Origin: Sphingomonas montana
GTDB lineage: Bacteria; Pseudomonadota; Alphaproteobacteria; Sphingomonadales; Sphingomonadaceae
Length of the DNA: 64,000 nt
Assembly: GCF_001956315.1 (NCBI RefSeq)
Contig: NZ_MOLY01000046.1
Span: forward strand, 124,001 to 188,000
Direction: 5' to 3'
Position numbers and translations under genes: made by a program. A model generated the notes under the pieces. The model ran no database searches and was not told the DNA's origin. It saw nothing but the letters and a program-made list of their open reading frames with translations. This document shows, in pieces, positions 25,024 through 34,195 of the stretch. Within the stretch, counting starts at the first letter, position 1. Each line of letters starts with the position of its first letter.

Positions 25024-25964
25024 TGCAGGCGCGGTTCCGGACCGTCGATCGTCTGCACCGGCTGCGGCGCGGTGGCGGATGCATCCGCGGCCTTCGCCTT
25101 CAGTTCGCGCAGGAAACCGTGCAGCACCTCGGTCGACAGGCCGTGCAGCACCAGCCGGAACCCGGCACCGAGCGTGGAGAAGGGGACCAGCGGATGGCGG
25201 TTGTTGATCATGGCGAGGTGTTTTTCCTCGCCCGTGATCCGCGCGACATACAGCCCGATCGTCTCGTCGAGTTGCAGCGAATTGGACGCGCGCCAGAAAT
25301 CTCGATCGGTCAGCAGCATGGCATAGGCCGGCGTGTAGAGTTCGATCGCGGTCTGCAGGTCGACCAGATTGAACCGACCGTCGGGCAGCGGATCCAGCGC
25401 CACCGTGTCGCGGATGGCCGAATAGTCGATCCGGTCGATCCGCCGGACGGCGTCGCCACGCCGTTCCAGTTCCTCGTTCAACCCGATCAGGAAATTATAG
25501 ATGTTGAGATCATGATTGAGGAACAGATCGTCGACGACGTCCTCGATCACGCGCGGCGTCATCGGTGCGAGCGGGGGGTGGAACCCTGGCGTCGCATTGT
25601 CCGAAATGAAGCGCAGGATCTGTGCACCAAGATGGAAATGGCGCAGGATCAGGAGGTTCGCGTCGCGTGACAGGAAATGCCGCATCCCGAACGCGATCGA
25701 CCGGTGGAGCAGCCGGGGTGCGTGCGGCCAGCGCGGGCTGACGATGTGGACGAGTTGCGCCACGATGATCCACAGCCGCGCGAACGGCCGGACCAGCGGC
25801 AGCAGGAACTGTCGGCACCGCGACGACTGATCGCGGATCAGCGCCAGCTTGGCCTGCGGATCGAACGGCAGCGATCGGTCGAGCGCCAGCGCGGCCCAGG
25901 GGTCGGGATCCGCCGGATCATGGGACAGGCCGGCGGGCAGGCCGAGCGACAGCCGTTCAGACAT
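25020..25964 (-). CDS. Uncharacterised protein in KAS III/redox-enzyme operon
   Basis: A 314-residue protein starting at ATG 25964; it overlaps the redox-enzyme gene by 8 bp and the secreted-protein gene by 4 bp. It appears largely helical, with a hydrophobic stretch near residues 54-74 (FLLPLVRPFARLWIIVAQLV). His-rich segments (LLILRHFHLGAQ near residue 110 and LFLNHDLNIYNF near residue 150) could bind metal or form an active site. I do not recognise a characterised family. The operon position suggests it acts on the product of the neighbouring enzymes, possibly at the membrane. Confidence 0.75.
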   Translation of the reverse strand: MSERLSLGLPAGLSHDPADPDPWAALALDRSLPFDPQAKLALIRDQSSRCRQFLLPLVRPFARLWIIVAQLVHIVSPRWPHAPRLLHRSIAFGMRHFLSRDANLLILRHFHLGAQILRFISDNATPGFHPPLAPMTPRVIEDVVDDLFLNHDLNIYNFLIGLNEELERRGDAVRRIDRIDYSAIRDTVALDPLPDGRFNLVDLQTAIELYTPAYAMLLTDRDFWRASNSLQLDETIGLYVARITGEEKHLAMINNRHPLVPFSTLGAGFRLVLHGLSTEVLHGFLRELKAKAADASATAPQPVQTIDGPEPRLQ

Positions 25965-26634
25965 TGTCCAGTTCCTCCAGCTGCAACCGGTAGAGCCGCG
26001 CGACGACCCGGGCGTGCCGCACGATCGTCGCCGATGCGGTCGCGTCCGTCGCCGCCAGCGCCACCGCACGGTCGAATTCCGCCATGTGGCCCGCATCGTT
26101 TTCGGCATGATAGCGCAGGAAGGTCAGCGCGTCGGGCGGCAGGTCCAGCTGTTCGGCGACGCGGTCGGCCCATGGACCGGCCAGGCGGTTGCCCAGGCTT
26201 TCGATGATGAACATCGCGCCCAGCATGCCGATCGGGTTTGGGTGCGCGGCGCTGTGATACATGAAGGCGCTCAACGCCTCGCTGCCGACATTCTTGTGCG
26301 CGGACCGGATATCCTCGAGCGTCCCGCCGGCCACGACATAATTGCGTTCGAGCAGCCGGTAGTCGCGATGTTCGGCCGCGGCGTGGACGACGAACATGGC
26401 GCGCAGATCCTCATGATCCGGCCCGAACGAGGCGGCGGCGCGGCTGATCCAGCGCCCGCCTTCGACCACCTGCTGGCGCAGGTTGCGCAGCAGGCTGCGA
26501 TAGTCGTCGATCCGCAGTCGCCCGCCGACGAGGCGCGCAATGACCGGCACCTGGACCAGCGCGCTTTCGAAATCGATCCAGACCCGCGCCAGCCCGCGAT
26601 GCGTGGCCGCGACCGGATCGTCGTTCGTCATCAT
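25957..26634 (-). CDS. Iron-containing redox enzyme, haem-oxygenase-like (TenA/PqqC/UndA) fold
   Basis: A 225-residue protein. The ATG at 26634 overlaps the ketosynthase stop; a longer frame upstream lies inside that gene. The all-helical sequence carries acidic and His motifs that could ligate two irons: VHAAAEHRDYRLLE (about residues 86-99), MYHSAAH and RYHAENDAGHMAEF. This pattern belongs to the haem-oxygenase-like diiron superfamily, which includes the fatty-acid decarboxylase UndA and other O2-activating enzymes, as well as cofactor-free PqqC. The reaction here is unknown; oxidation of a fatty acyl product of the upstream synthase is a reasonable inference. Confidence 0.8.
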   Translation of the reverse strand: MMTNDDPVAATHRGLARVWIDFESALVQVPVIARLVGGRLRIDDYRSLLRNLRQQVVEGGRWISRAAASFGPDHEDLRAMFVVHAAAEHRDYRLLERNYVVAGGTLEDIRSAHKNVGSEALSAFMYHSAAHPNPIGMLGAMFIIESLGNRLAGPWADRVAEQLDLPPDALTFLRYHAENDAGHMAEFDRAVALAATDATASATIVRHARVVARLYRLQLEELDNV

Positions 26635-27776
26635 CCAGCGTCTCCGTCCACCACGGTCAGGCCGGCATAGGCCATGATGCATTGCCCGCTTTCCGGCACC
26701 GCGCACACGATACGTTGCCCGGGGCGAAGCCGGTCCGAACGCAGCAGATCGTCCAGCAGCAGGAACAGCGCCGCAGCACCGACATTGCCCTTTTCATACA
26801 GGTTGGTGAACCACCGGTCCTCCGGAATCATGCAACCGGCCCGTTCCGCCATCCGCACCATCTCCGCGCGCAGGGAGTGGGCGGAGAAATGGCAGAGGAA
26901 CCAGTCGACGCCGGCCGGATCGACCCGCCCCTCGTCGATCAGCCGCATCAGTTCGCCCAGCCAGACGGGCAGCATGCGGTGGAGCGCATCGACATCCTGC
27001 CGCAACTGGAACGCGCCGGCGCGCGCCGCCGCCACCGCACCGGCATGGTGGCTCCACGGGCGCAGCGTGCCGTCCTGCCCACGCGTGCCGCCGCCGGTCA
27101 TGCACGGATCGAACCGATCGGCGAAGGAGCGGAGCGAAATCCAGTCGATCCGGAACGAAAGGCCGGTTCGCGCCGGCCGGTCCTCGACCAGCAGCGCAGC
27201 CGCGCCGTCGCTGAGCGTCCAGCGCAGGAATTCGGCATCCGCCGGCAGTGCGCCCTGCGCGTCCATCGTGCCGGTGCCGATATACTGTTCGGGGCGGAAA
27301 TAGCGGCTGGCGAATTCCGCGCCCAGTGCGATCGCGGCCCGGTGCTCGCCGGCGCGGACCTGCAGCATGGCCGCCTTCAGCGCCATCATCGCACTGGCGC
27401 AGACGCTTTGCAGGCTGGCAATCTCGACCGGTGGCAGGCCGGATGCGGCATGGACGCCGCTTGCCAGCCCCGGAACCAGCAGGTCATTCTGCGTGGTGGC
27501 GGTGGCGAGGAAGCCGATCGCGCGCCGGTCGACCTCCGCCCCGGCAAGCAGCAGGCGCAAAGCGTCCGCCCCGAGGCCGGCCACCGTCCAGTCGCTCGTC
27601 CCGTCCGGCCGGATCGCATAATGCCGCGTGCGGATGCGGTTCTGGCGCAGCACCAGCCGGCCGTAGCGGTCGGACGCGGGCGACACGCTGCCGATGAACG
27701 CGCCCATCCTGTCGTTGTCGATCGGCGGACCCGGCAGGGATTGTGCGGTGCGGGTGATGAAGGCGGATCGCAGCAT
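26631..27776 (-). CDS. 3-oxoacyl-ACP synthase III (FabH-like) family protein
   Basis: A 381-residue thiolase-fold enzyme starting at the ATG at 27776; the frame continues upstream without similarity. The full catalytic triad is visible: Cys126 in SVCASAMMAL, a His in FLCHFSAHS (residue 296 or 300) and Asn331 in EKGNVGAAA. It is more divergent than housekeeping FabH (for example HFSAHS in place of HQAN), so a specialised acyl condensation in secondary or lipid metabolism is more likely than primary fatty-acid initiation. It is the first gene of a four-gene overlapping operon. Confidence 0.88.
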   Translation of the reverse strand: MLRSAFITRTAQSLPGPPIDNDRMGAFIGSVSPASDRYGRLVLRQNRIRTRHYAIRPDGTSDWTVAGLGADALRLLLAGAEVDRRAIGFLATATTQNDLLVPGLASGVHAASGLPPVEIASLQSVCASAMMALKAAMLQVRAGEHRAAIALGAEFASRYFRPEQYIGTGTMDAQGALPADAEFLRWTLSDGAAALLVEDRPARTGLSFRIDWISLRSFADRFDPCMTGGGTRGQDGTLRPWSHHAGAVAAARAGAFQLRQDVDALHRMLPVWLGELMRLIDEGRVDPAGVDWFLCHFSAHSLRAEMVRMAERAGCMIPEDRWFTNLYEKGNVGAAALFLLLDDLLRSDRLRPGQRIVCAVPESGQCIMAYAGLTVVDGDAG

Positions 27777-28004
27777 GGCCGTCACGCGCGGACCATCGCC
27801 GGACGTGCCCGTGCCGATGACGTCGCACGGCGTTCCCGTAGCGCTTTCTCTTGTCGTCCGGGAGGCAGGGTCATGCGGCATGTGTCGGCGCTTCTCCCCC
27901 CGCCGGTCAAGCGGTGGGCGGCCTCAACCGGCATCGACGGGTCGGGGACAGGGGATATCCGGAGGCATTCGAGTGATCGGGCGGTCGGCCGCACGCCCTA
28001 TTTC

Positions 28005-28016
28005 GGGTAGTTACCC
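28005..28016. promoter_or_regulatory. Short dyad immediately before the 28021 gene
   Basis: GGGTA-GT-TACCC is a perfect 5+5 bp inverted repeat ending 4 bp before the start codon. It could be a repressor site or a small hairpin masking translation initiation. A chance occurrence is also possible in GC-rich DNA. Confidence 0.25.
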
Positions 28017-28020
28017 TGAC

Positions 28021-28980
28021 ATGATGATGTTCGTCCTTCCCGTCGTGGCCATCACGCTATTGGTCGCCACGATCAGGACCCGGCGCTGGTTCGGCGTGGC
28101 AGCGTTGATCGCGATCGGGGTTACGTACGGCGCGACGCTGGGCGCGATCAGCCTCGATCCATATTTCGACGACAATGGTTCCCGCGAATTCATCGAATGG
28201 CGTCATCGCTGGATCTGGGCGCTGATCCTCGCGGTTGCCGGTACGTGGATCGTGGCCGTCCTCGTCGGGCGCCGCGTGGCGCGTCGAAGCCTGACGTGGG
28301 CGCGCATCGGCACCGCGCTCGCCGTGCCCGCGCTGGCGCTCGGTTTCGAGGCGGTGCGTTTCCGCGTCGACGGCGCGGCCCGCCCGGGAGAGGATTGGCC
28401 GGCCATGGCCATGGCGGGGACGATGATGATGGCGCAGATCATGCTGGTTGCGACCATTCCGACGGCGTGGCTTGCGTTGGGACGTCGGAAGGCGGGGCCG
28501 GTAACGGATGATGCGGAGCCGGCCGCGGGCCAGCCGGCGATACCGGCGATGATCGGCATGACGCGGGACAGCGTCTGCATGGCCGACGATGTCCATGCGC
28601 CGCATGACGCGACGTTCGCGGTAGCCGCCGAGGACACGCTGGTCGATGTCGCGCAGGCGGTGGCGGCGACGGGTTACCTGCCCATGCCGAGCGACGCGTG
28701 GGGATGGACCATCGCGGCGGGCGGCGCGGTCGTGGCGATCCGCCCGGGGTTCGTCCGCCGCCGTGTTGTGATCCTGCAGGGCGACCCCTACGCCGTCATG
28801 GCGCGGGACCAGTCGGACCTGGAGGCGATCTACGTGCAGCCGGGCTCGCGCTGGCGCAAGGCTGCGGAGACCAAGGTCGCACGGACCAGTCGAGGCGGCT
28901 CCCGCGCATCGCAGTCGGGCAGCAGCGGCCCGCTCGAACCGGCACGCGGCCTGTCGAGGGGAACAGCCCGATATCCATGA
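28021..28980 (+). CDS. Membrane protein of unknown function with cytoplasmic C-terminal domain
   Basis: A 319-residue protein from ATG 28021. Four hydrophobic segments occupy roughly residues 1-17, 23-45, 65-85 and 95-150. A soluble region from about 160 follows (DTLVDVAQAVAATGYLPM, then AIYVQPGSRWRKAA). The last 30 residues are Ser/Gly/Arg-rich and probably unstructured. No family was recognised and there is no obvious operon partner. Confidence 0.6.
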   Translation: MMMFVLPVVAITLLVATIRTRRWFGVAALIAIGVTYGATLGAISLDPYFDDNGSREFIEWRHRWIWALILAVAGTWIVAVLVGRRVARRSLTWARIGTALAVPALALGFEAVRFRVDGAARPGEDWPAMAMAGTMMMAQIMLVATIPTAWLALGRRKAGPVTDDAEPAAGQPAIPAMIGMTRDSVCMADDVHAPHDATFAVAAEDTLVDVAQAVAATGYLPMPSDAWGWTIAAGGAVVAIRPGFVRRRVVILQGDPYAVMARDQSDLEAIYVQPGSRWRKAAETKVARTSRGGSRASQSGSSGPLEPARGLSRGTARYP

Positions 28981-29387
28981 CCCGCGGCGCGTCATGGTGA
29001 CGGTCGGCGGTCTTAGGTCAGTGTTTCGGGGGCTTGGACGACCAAGCTGGATGCCAACCGGATCGACATGCATGTTTCCTGTCGCAACAGCGCCGGCGTT
29101 GCGATCTTTCTACCGGCGGGGGCATTTGCAATGCGTCGCCGCGGCGACCGGGCGGCGGTCGCGCAGGTGGTGGACGTGGCCGCCTGGATCCTGACGATCG
29201 CACGGACGACGACGCGGCGCGGTCGACCATCGACAGCGACGATGGTCGTCACGACGGGCACGGGAGAAACGATCCTGACTTGAGGAAGCCGGGATGAGCG
29301 TCCAAGCCGGGGCTGCCGATCGCGGGCAACCTGTCACTACGGTATCAGGGGCAGTTCGACGGTGTCGGCGGCAACCTGGGACGACCG
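28981..29387. other. Intergenic region without a convincing gene
   Basis: This 407-bp stretch contains an open frame at 29068-29283 (71 codons), but it lacks a clear ribosome-binding site, signal peptide or recognisable domain. Frames on the other strand look no better. I see no hairpin terminator with a T-tract and no repeat of the families found elsewhere in the window. Confidence 0.5.
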
Positions 29388-29969
29388 ATGCGCGTGCGAT
29401 ACATCATACTGGCTGCGCTGGCGGTCGTCGGATGCAAGCGGGAGCCGGATACGCCCCCCATCGTGCGGCCCGACTGGCGTGGTGCGGCGATCGAGGGAAT
29501 CGCGCCGCTGATGTCCACGCGACAGGTTCAGGCTGCGCTGGATCGGGGCGGGTATCGCCAGATCCCATGCACGTCGACCGACAGTCTGCTGGCCGATCCA
29601 CTCAACGAACCACATGCACTTCCGTGTTACCAAGCGTCCGGGCGGACGATGTCGGTCAGCCTGTATTTCCTGAACCTGCACGAAGGGCGACGGCTTGCGG
29701 TCGCCAATTTCCGGGAACGCGCATCTTCGGATATGGTCGATGGCGAACGGATCGCCGCCGGACGGGCCTATGCGGCGCGGCTGCGCAAGCGGTTCGGGCC
29801 GCCTTCGTACATCACCAACCAGCCATCCTTCCGTATCATCTACTGGAACAGGCCGGGCGGGCAACCGTCGCTTCCGGACACGATCAGGACCGACATCGAT
29901 CACTATCAAGGGGCGAATGCGACCCTGACCAGCATGTGGGCCTATGGCCAGGTGCCCGCATCGCAGTGA
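29388..29969 (+). CDS. Putative lipoprotein of unknown function
   Basis: A 193-residue protein with a lipoprotein signal (RYIILAALAVVGC, lipobox V-V-G-C, Cys16). The mature domain contains GIAPLMSTRQVQAALDRGGY, which resembles the beginning of SmpA/PASTA-like 'how-to-fold' modules, and a disulfide-capable pair (IPCTST, LPCYQA). No firm family assignment was possible. It is a single gene. Confidence 0.65.
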   Translation: MRVRYIILAALAVVGCKREPDTPPIVRPDWRGAAIEGIAPLMSTRQVQAALDRGGYRQIPCTSTDSLLADPLNEPHALPCYQASGRTMSVSLYFLNLHEGRRLAVANFRERASSDMVDGERIAAGRAYAARLRKRFGPPSYITNQPSFRIIYWNRPGGQPSLPDTIRTDIDHYQGANATLTSMWAYGQVPASQ

Positions 29970-30167
29970 ACGCAGAACCCTGCTGACGATCAACTGGCGT
30001 AGACGGCGCACCGGAGCGGGGGTCCAGCCGTGTGGCGGCGGGGCCTAACGGTGAGGAGCCGGCTTTTTGGAAGTGCGTAAACTGGCTCGACAAGAGATTT
30101 GACGCCGACTCGGACCATTTGCATCCCATCACGAACCGCGCCAGCGGGGGGAGGCGACCGGGCGGGT

Positions 30168-30731
30168 TCAGAACGGCAGCAGGGCGGGCCGGCGCGCGAC
30201 GAACCCGATCCGACGGGGATCGTCCGGCATAGGGACCCGGAGTGCGATCTCGTTCCCGGCCGCGGCGGCCGCCACATTCGAAAAGGGGCTGAGTTGCGCG
30301 TCGATGCGGCGTTCCGCACCGGCCGGCACGTCCAGCAGGCCACTGGCGGTGCCGTCCTGGCCCCGTTCCAGAACGAGGCGTGCGTCGTCATTATCGGTGC
30401 GATCATCCAGCAGATCGGTGTTCGTCCGGTCGGCCGCGGACATTACCACGGCCTCGCCCGCGGGGCCGGTCATCGCCAGGGTGCCGAGTTCGATGCGTGC
30501 GGCGGTGCGACCGCGATTGGCATAGACGAGCATGACCGACTGCCCGCCCGTATCGGACCAGCGGGCGGTGACGCGCGCGGACACCGCACCTGCCTGGACC
30601 ATAGCCACTTTGTCGCCGTCCTTGCCCTCCGACACTGTCACGCCGGGCGCCGCCACCGGCTCCAGCGGACCGCCGGTGCTACGGCTGCACGCTGTCAGGA
30701 GAAGCGCGCTCAGGACCAGCGTACGAATCAT
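30168..30731 (-). CDS. Putative lipoprotein of unknown function
   Basis: A 187-residue protein whose ATG overlaps the stop of the metalloprotease gene. The lipobox is L-T-A-C in TLVLSALLLTACSRS, Cys15. The mature part is predicted beta-sandwich-like (VMLVYANRGRTAARIELGTL and AERRIDAQLSPF), as in proteins handling periplasmic ligands. Coupling to the secreted-type metalloprotease suggests a shared job, perhaps an anchor or inhibitor, but this is only inferred. Confidence 0.65.
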   Translation of the reverse strand: MIRTLVLSALLLTACSRSTGGPLEPVAAPGVTVSEGKDGDKVAMVQAGAVSARVTARWSDTGGQSVMLVYANRGRTAARIELGTLAMTGPAGEAVVMSAADRTNTDLLDDRTDNDDARLVLERGQDGTASGLLDVPAGAERRIDAQLSPFSNVAAAAAGNEIALRVPMPDDPRRIGFVARRPALLPF

Positions 30732-31594
30732 CCTGCGCGCACCAACCTGGCGGCGGGGGCAGCGAGGCGCTGGCGGGTCTGGCTGTGAGGGCCGCCCAGA
30801 TCGCGATCGGGCTTCAGGCCGTTGCGACGCTGGAAGGCCTGAACCGCGTCCAGCGTGGCGCTCTGGCTTCGGCCGACAAGACCGTCGGCATGACGTGCCT
30901 CCAGGTAGCCGAGAGCGACCAGCCGGTCCTGCACGGCCTTGATCTGCGGATCGCCGCCACCGGGCAGCGTGATGGCGCGATAGGCTGCGTTGCGGTTACG
31001 TGCGCGGATGACATCGCGGATATAGGGAAAGCGCGCGTCCCAGGGCGACCGGTCGCCGCCGGTCACGCCATCGCCGAAATTCGAGATGAAGACGCGACCC
31101 GGTCCCGCCGGCCGGATCCGGTCGCGTTCCGGCATGAACCAGCTTTCGACCAGCGACGCCTGCTGTTCCACGTTGAAACTGGTCCAGCGATTACCGATCG
31201 CGGAGTGCGAGAATGTGTAGGCCGTGCTGCGGTGCGTGCCCCATCCCCGCCATTTGCGCGTTTTCCAGATATCGTGGACGCCGCTGGACAGCTGGGACCA
31301 GATGGACTGGCCCATGTAGAAGGTGGGCCAGACCCCGTTCTCGCCCTGCCAGACGTGGCAAAGTTCGTGGATGAGCGTCGCACGGCGCTCGGCATCGGTC
31401 ATGACGCCGTCAAAACCTTCGGTCCAGTTCACCGTATAATCGAACTTGCCGGTCGACAGGTTCATGCCAGCAAGCGTGACGGCGGATCCGAGGTCCAGGT
31501 TCGTGAGGTAGACCCGATCGAAGGGAATGGAGGACGCATAGACCGTCCGTGCCAGTTCCATCTCGGCCGCGCTGAGCTTTCTCGACTGGATCAT
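30728..31594 (-). CDS. Zinc metalloprotease-like protein with C-terminal peptidoglycan-binding domain
   Basis: A 288-residue protein from the ATG at 31594. The HExxH zinc motif is in LIHELCHVWQGE near residue 94. A C-terminal peptidoglycan-binding type-1 domain covers about residues 205-275 (IKAVQDRLVALGYL, DGLVGRSQSATLDAVQAFQRRNGL). No signal peptide is visible from this start. Proteins combining a vgr/DUF4157-like HExxH unit with a wall-binding domain often act outside the cytoplasm or as type-VI-associated factors. No secretion-system gene is present here. It overlaps the lipoprotein gene downstream. Confidence 0.8.
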   Translation of the reverse strand: MIQSRKLSAAEMELARTVYASSIPFDRVYLTNLDLGSAVTLAGMNLSTGKFDYTVNWTEGFDGVMTDAERRATLIHELCHVWQGENGVWPTFYMGQSIWSQLSSGVHDIWKTRKWRGWGTHRSTAYTFSHSAIGNRWTSFNVEQQASLVESWFMPERDRIRPAGPGRVFISNFGDGVTGGDRSPWDARFPYIRDVIRARNRNAAYRAITLPGGGDPQIKAVQDRLVALGYLEARHADGLVGRSQSATLDAVQAFQRRNGLKPDRDLGGPHSQTRQRLAAPAARLVRAG

Positions 31595-31763
31595 GCTGGG
31601 CTCCCGTCTGCAAACGAAGGAACGGACGCCAATGGCGCAGGTTCCGTTACGCCGGATTGTGGGCGGAGGGTCGTCCTCCGGCTCGAAGCGTGCTTGGCCG
31701 GCTGCGCTGGATACCGCGGGATATGCCTGGCGCGTGCAGCGGGTATCTCGCTCGGCCGGCGGG

Positions 31764-32942
31764 TTACCCGAACGGGCGGTCGATCGACGGCTGGGGCGGC
31801 GTGAACCAGGCGGCGCCATCGTCGGTGACGTGGAAATGATCCTCCAGCCTTACGCCGTAGCGGTCGGGGACGACGATCATCGGTTCGTTGGAGAAGCACA
31901 TGCCCGGTGCCAGGACCGTGCGGTCGCCGCGCACCAGATAGGCGGGTTCGTGGATGGCCAGGCCGATGCCGTGGCCGGTGCGGTGCGGCAGGCCGGGCAG
32001 GCGGTAGTCGGGACCGAGGCCGGCGCGTTCCAGCACGGCGCGGGCGGCGGCGTCGATCGTCTCGCACCGCACGCCTGGACGGACCGCGGCGAAGGCGGCG
32101 GCCTGTGCCGCCTGTTCCAGATCCCAAGTGGCGCGGATGTCGTCGCCCACCTGGCCGAAGGCGTAGGTGCGGGTGAGGTCCGAATGATAGCCGTCGACCA
32201 GGCAGCCGGTGTCGACCAGGACAAGCTGGTCCTCCGCCAGCCGCTGATCCCCCGGCAGGCCGTGGGGGAAGGCGGTGGCATGACCGAACTGGACGGCGCA
32301 GAAGGTCGATCCGGCGGCACCCAGCGCGCGATGCGCGTCGTCGACGAAGCGCCGGACGGTGCTGGCGCGGATGCCGGGGGCCAGGATGCGCGCGGTGCGG
32401 CGCTGCACCTCCAGCGTCATGGCCATCGCCTGCGCCATCAGCGCCAGTTCGGCGGGCGACTTGCGCATGCGCAGTCCGTCGATGACCGGCGCGGCATCGA
32501 CCAGCGCCAGCCCGCCACGCAGCCGTTCGGCCGTGGCGAACGGGAGCAGTGGATCGATCCCGAGCGTCGCGCCGGGGCGGAGCGCGTCCCGCACCAGCCG
32601 TTCGGGTGCGGCGTCTTCCTGCCACAGCCGGATATCGGCCGGGATGGTCAGCACGGCTTCCAGCGAACCCAGTTCGAACGCCGGGCAGATCAGGATCGGG
32701 GGGCCGGACACGGGCAGCAGCAGCGCGACGAGCCGTTCGGTCGGCGACCAGCCGATGCCGGTGAAGTAGCGCAGGCTCGGCCCCGCGGTGACGAGGATGG
32801 CGTCCATGCCGGCCGCAGCCATGGTGGCGCGAGCGGCTTCGATCCGCATGTGTCGTTCCGCCACGGCGATTGGCGGCGCGGGCGCGGGCCAGGGTGCAAG
32901 CTCGGCCAGTTCCGCTTCGATGCGCGATCCGCCGACTGTCAT
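31764..32942 (-). CDS. M24-family metallopeptidase (aminopeptidase P / Xaa-Pro peptidase type)
   Basis: A 392-residue protein. The ATG at 32942 overlaps the stop of the amino-acid oxidase gene. The creatinase-like N-terminal domain covers about residues 30-160. The pita-bread catalytic domain carries the five metal ligands: two Asp in VDTGCLVDGYHSDLTR, His in TGHGIGLAIHEP, Glu in MCFSNEPM and Glu in RLEDHFHV. M24B enzymes cleave dipeptides or peptides at an X-Pro bond. Located in a hydroxyproline locus, it probably releases hydroxyproline or proline from imported peptides such as collagen fragments. That substrate is inferred from context. Confidence 0.9.
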   Translation of the reverse strand: MTVGGSRIEAELAELAPWPAPAPPIAVAERHMRIEAARATMAAAGMDAILVTAGPSLRYFTGIGWSPTERLVALLLPVSGPPILICPAFELGSLEAVLTIPADIRLWQEDAAPERLVRDALRPGATLGIDPLLPFATAERLRGGLALVDAAPVIDGLRMRKSPAELALMAQAMAMTLEVQRRTARILAPGIRASTVRRFVDDAHRALGAAGSTFCAVQFGHATAFPHGLPGDQRLAEDQLVLVDTGCLVDGYHSDLTRTYAFGQVGDDIRATWDLEQAAQAAAFAAVRPGVRCETIDAAARAVLERAGLGPDYRLPGLPHRTGHGIGLAIHEPAYLVRGDRTVLAPGMCFSNEPMIVVPDRYGVRLEDHFHVTDDGAAWFTPPQPSIDRPFG

Positions 32943-34165
32943 GATCGTACTCCGAACCGTTCGATGGCGAAGGGGGCGATGTCGATCACCGGCGCGTCGC
33001 CGCGGGCCAGCGCCGCGATGATCTGCGCGGTGACGGGCGCGAGCGTCAAGCCCAGATGCTGATGGCCGAAGGCGTAGAGCAGGTTGGGAACGCGTGTCGA
33101 TCGGCCGATCGCCGGCAGATAGTCGGGTAGCGTCGGGCGGGCACCCATCCAGCGGGCGAACGGCGCGCGCAGCGGCAGGCCGAGCGCCGCGACGTGGGCC
33201 TCCAGCCGCGCCCATTTGCGCGGGTCGGGGGCGGCATCGACGGCGCCGAATTCGACGAAACTGGCCGCCTGGACGGTGTCGGCATAGCGCGTGACGATCA
33301 TCGACCGGTCTTCGAACACGATCGGCGGCGTGTCGGCGGGCCAATCCCCGGCGGCGGCGCGGATGTGATAGCCGCGTTCCGCGATCAACGGCGCACGGTG
33401 CCCTGCCGGCGCGATCAGCCGGCCGCTGCGGGCACCGGCGGCGATCAGGACCAGGTCGGCGTCGTGGCCGGCAACGGCGGCCCGGCCGCCGGTGACGAGG
33501 ATGTCGGCGCTGCCCGAGACGATCCGCCCCCCGGCGGACAGCACCGCGCGGGTCAGCCCGGCGGCGAGGCAATCGAGATCGACGATCCGGCCGGATCCGG
33601 CGAACCGGATCGCGCCCGCGATCGGGGCGGTGGTCAGCGCGGCGATGGCGTCGCGTTCCGCCGCTGTCGCGGCCCGGTGGCTCGCCGTGCCGGTATCGGC
33701 GGCCTCCCAGGCGGCGGCGCCGGCCCTGGCGGTCCGGGCATTTTCCCAGACGACATAATGGCCATCGTCGCGCACGACCGCCGGGTCGCCGATCGCGGTC
33801 GCCAACGCGCGCCAGGCGGGCAGCGCGTCGGAAAGCAACGCGGTCAGCGCGCGTTGTCCGGCGGCGAACCGCGCCGGCGTGCTGGCCGCGACGAAGCGCG
33901 AGAGGAAGGGCAGCCAGTGGCGGGCCTGATGCCCCGGAAGATCGAGCGCCCCACCGTTTGCGAACCGCCGCCGGTGCGCGCTGCGGATCGCGGCGAGGGA
34001 GGCGAGCGGCGCGGTCTGTTCGGTTGCGATATGGCCCGCATTGCCCCAGGATGCCGCCGATCGATCCCGATCCGCGTCGATCACGGTCACGGCGTGGCCA
34101 TCGGTCAGCAGGGCGACCGCGGCACTCAGGCCGATGATGCCGCCGCCGACGATCGTGATCCGCAT
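32939..34165 (-). CDS. FAD-dependent D-amino-acid oxidase/dehydrogenase (probable cis-4-hydroxy-D-proline oxidase)
   Basis: A 408-residue DAO/DadA-type flavoprotein. The N-terminal FAD motif is IVGGGIIGLSAAVALL, followed by VIDADRDRSAASWGNAGHIATEQ. C-terminal family motifs include ARPTLPDYLPAIGRS and AFGHQHLGLTLAPVTAQ. The ATG at 34165 lies 30 bp from a perfect palindrome, with the DapA-family gene diverging. In the hydroxyproline pathway such an enzyme oxidises cis-4-hydroxy-D-proline to pyrroline-4-hydroxy-2-carboxylate. The neighbouring epimerase and deaminase supply the steps before and after. Confidence 0.88.
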   Translation of the reverse strand: MRITIVGGGIIGLSAAVALLTDGHAVTVIDADRDRSAASWGNAGHIATEQTAPLASLAAIRSAHRRRFANGGALDLPGHQARHWLPFLSRFVAASTPARFAAGQRALTALLSDALPAWRALATAIGDPAVVRDDGHYVVWENARTARAGAAAWEAADTGTASHRAATAAERDAIAALTTAPIAGAIRFAGSGRIVDLDCLAAGLTRAVLSAGGRIVSGSADILVTGGRAAVAGHDADLVLIAAGARSGRLIAPAGHRAPLIAERGYHIRAAAGDWPADTPPIVFEDRSMIVTRYADTVQAASFVEFGAVDAAPDPRKWARLEAHVAALGLPLRAPFARWMGARPTLPDYLPAIGRSTRVPNLLYAFGHQHLGLTLAPVTAQIIAALARGDAPVIDIAPFAIERFGVRS

Positions 34166-34195
34166 CGACTTTCCTCTCTTGCAGCGTTGTATACT

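Noticed and set aside
29068-29283. Possible 71-codon gene
   Set aside because: No ribosome-binding site, family or composition signal strong enough to call it, so it is mentioned only as part of the intergenic region.
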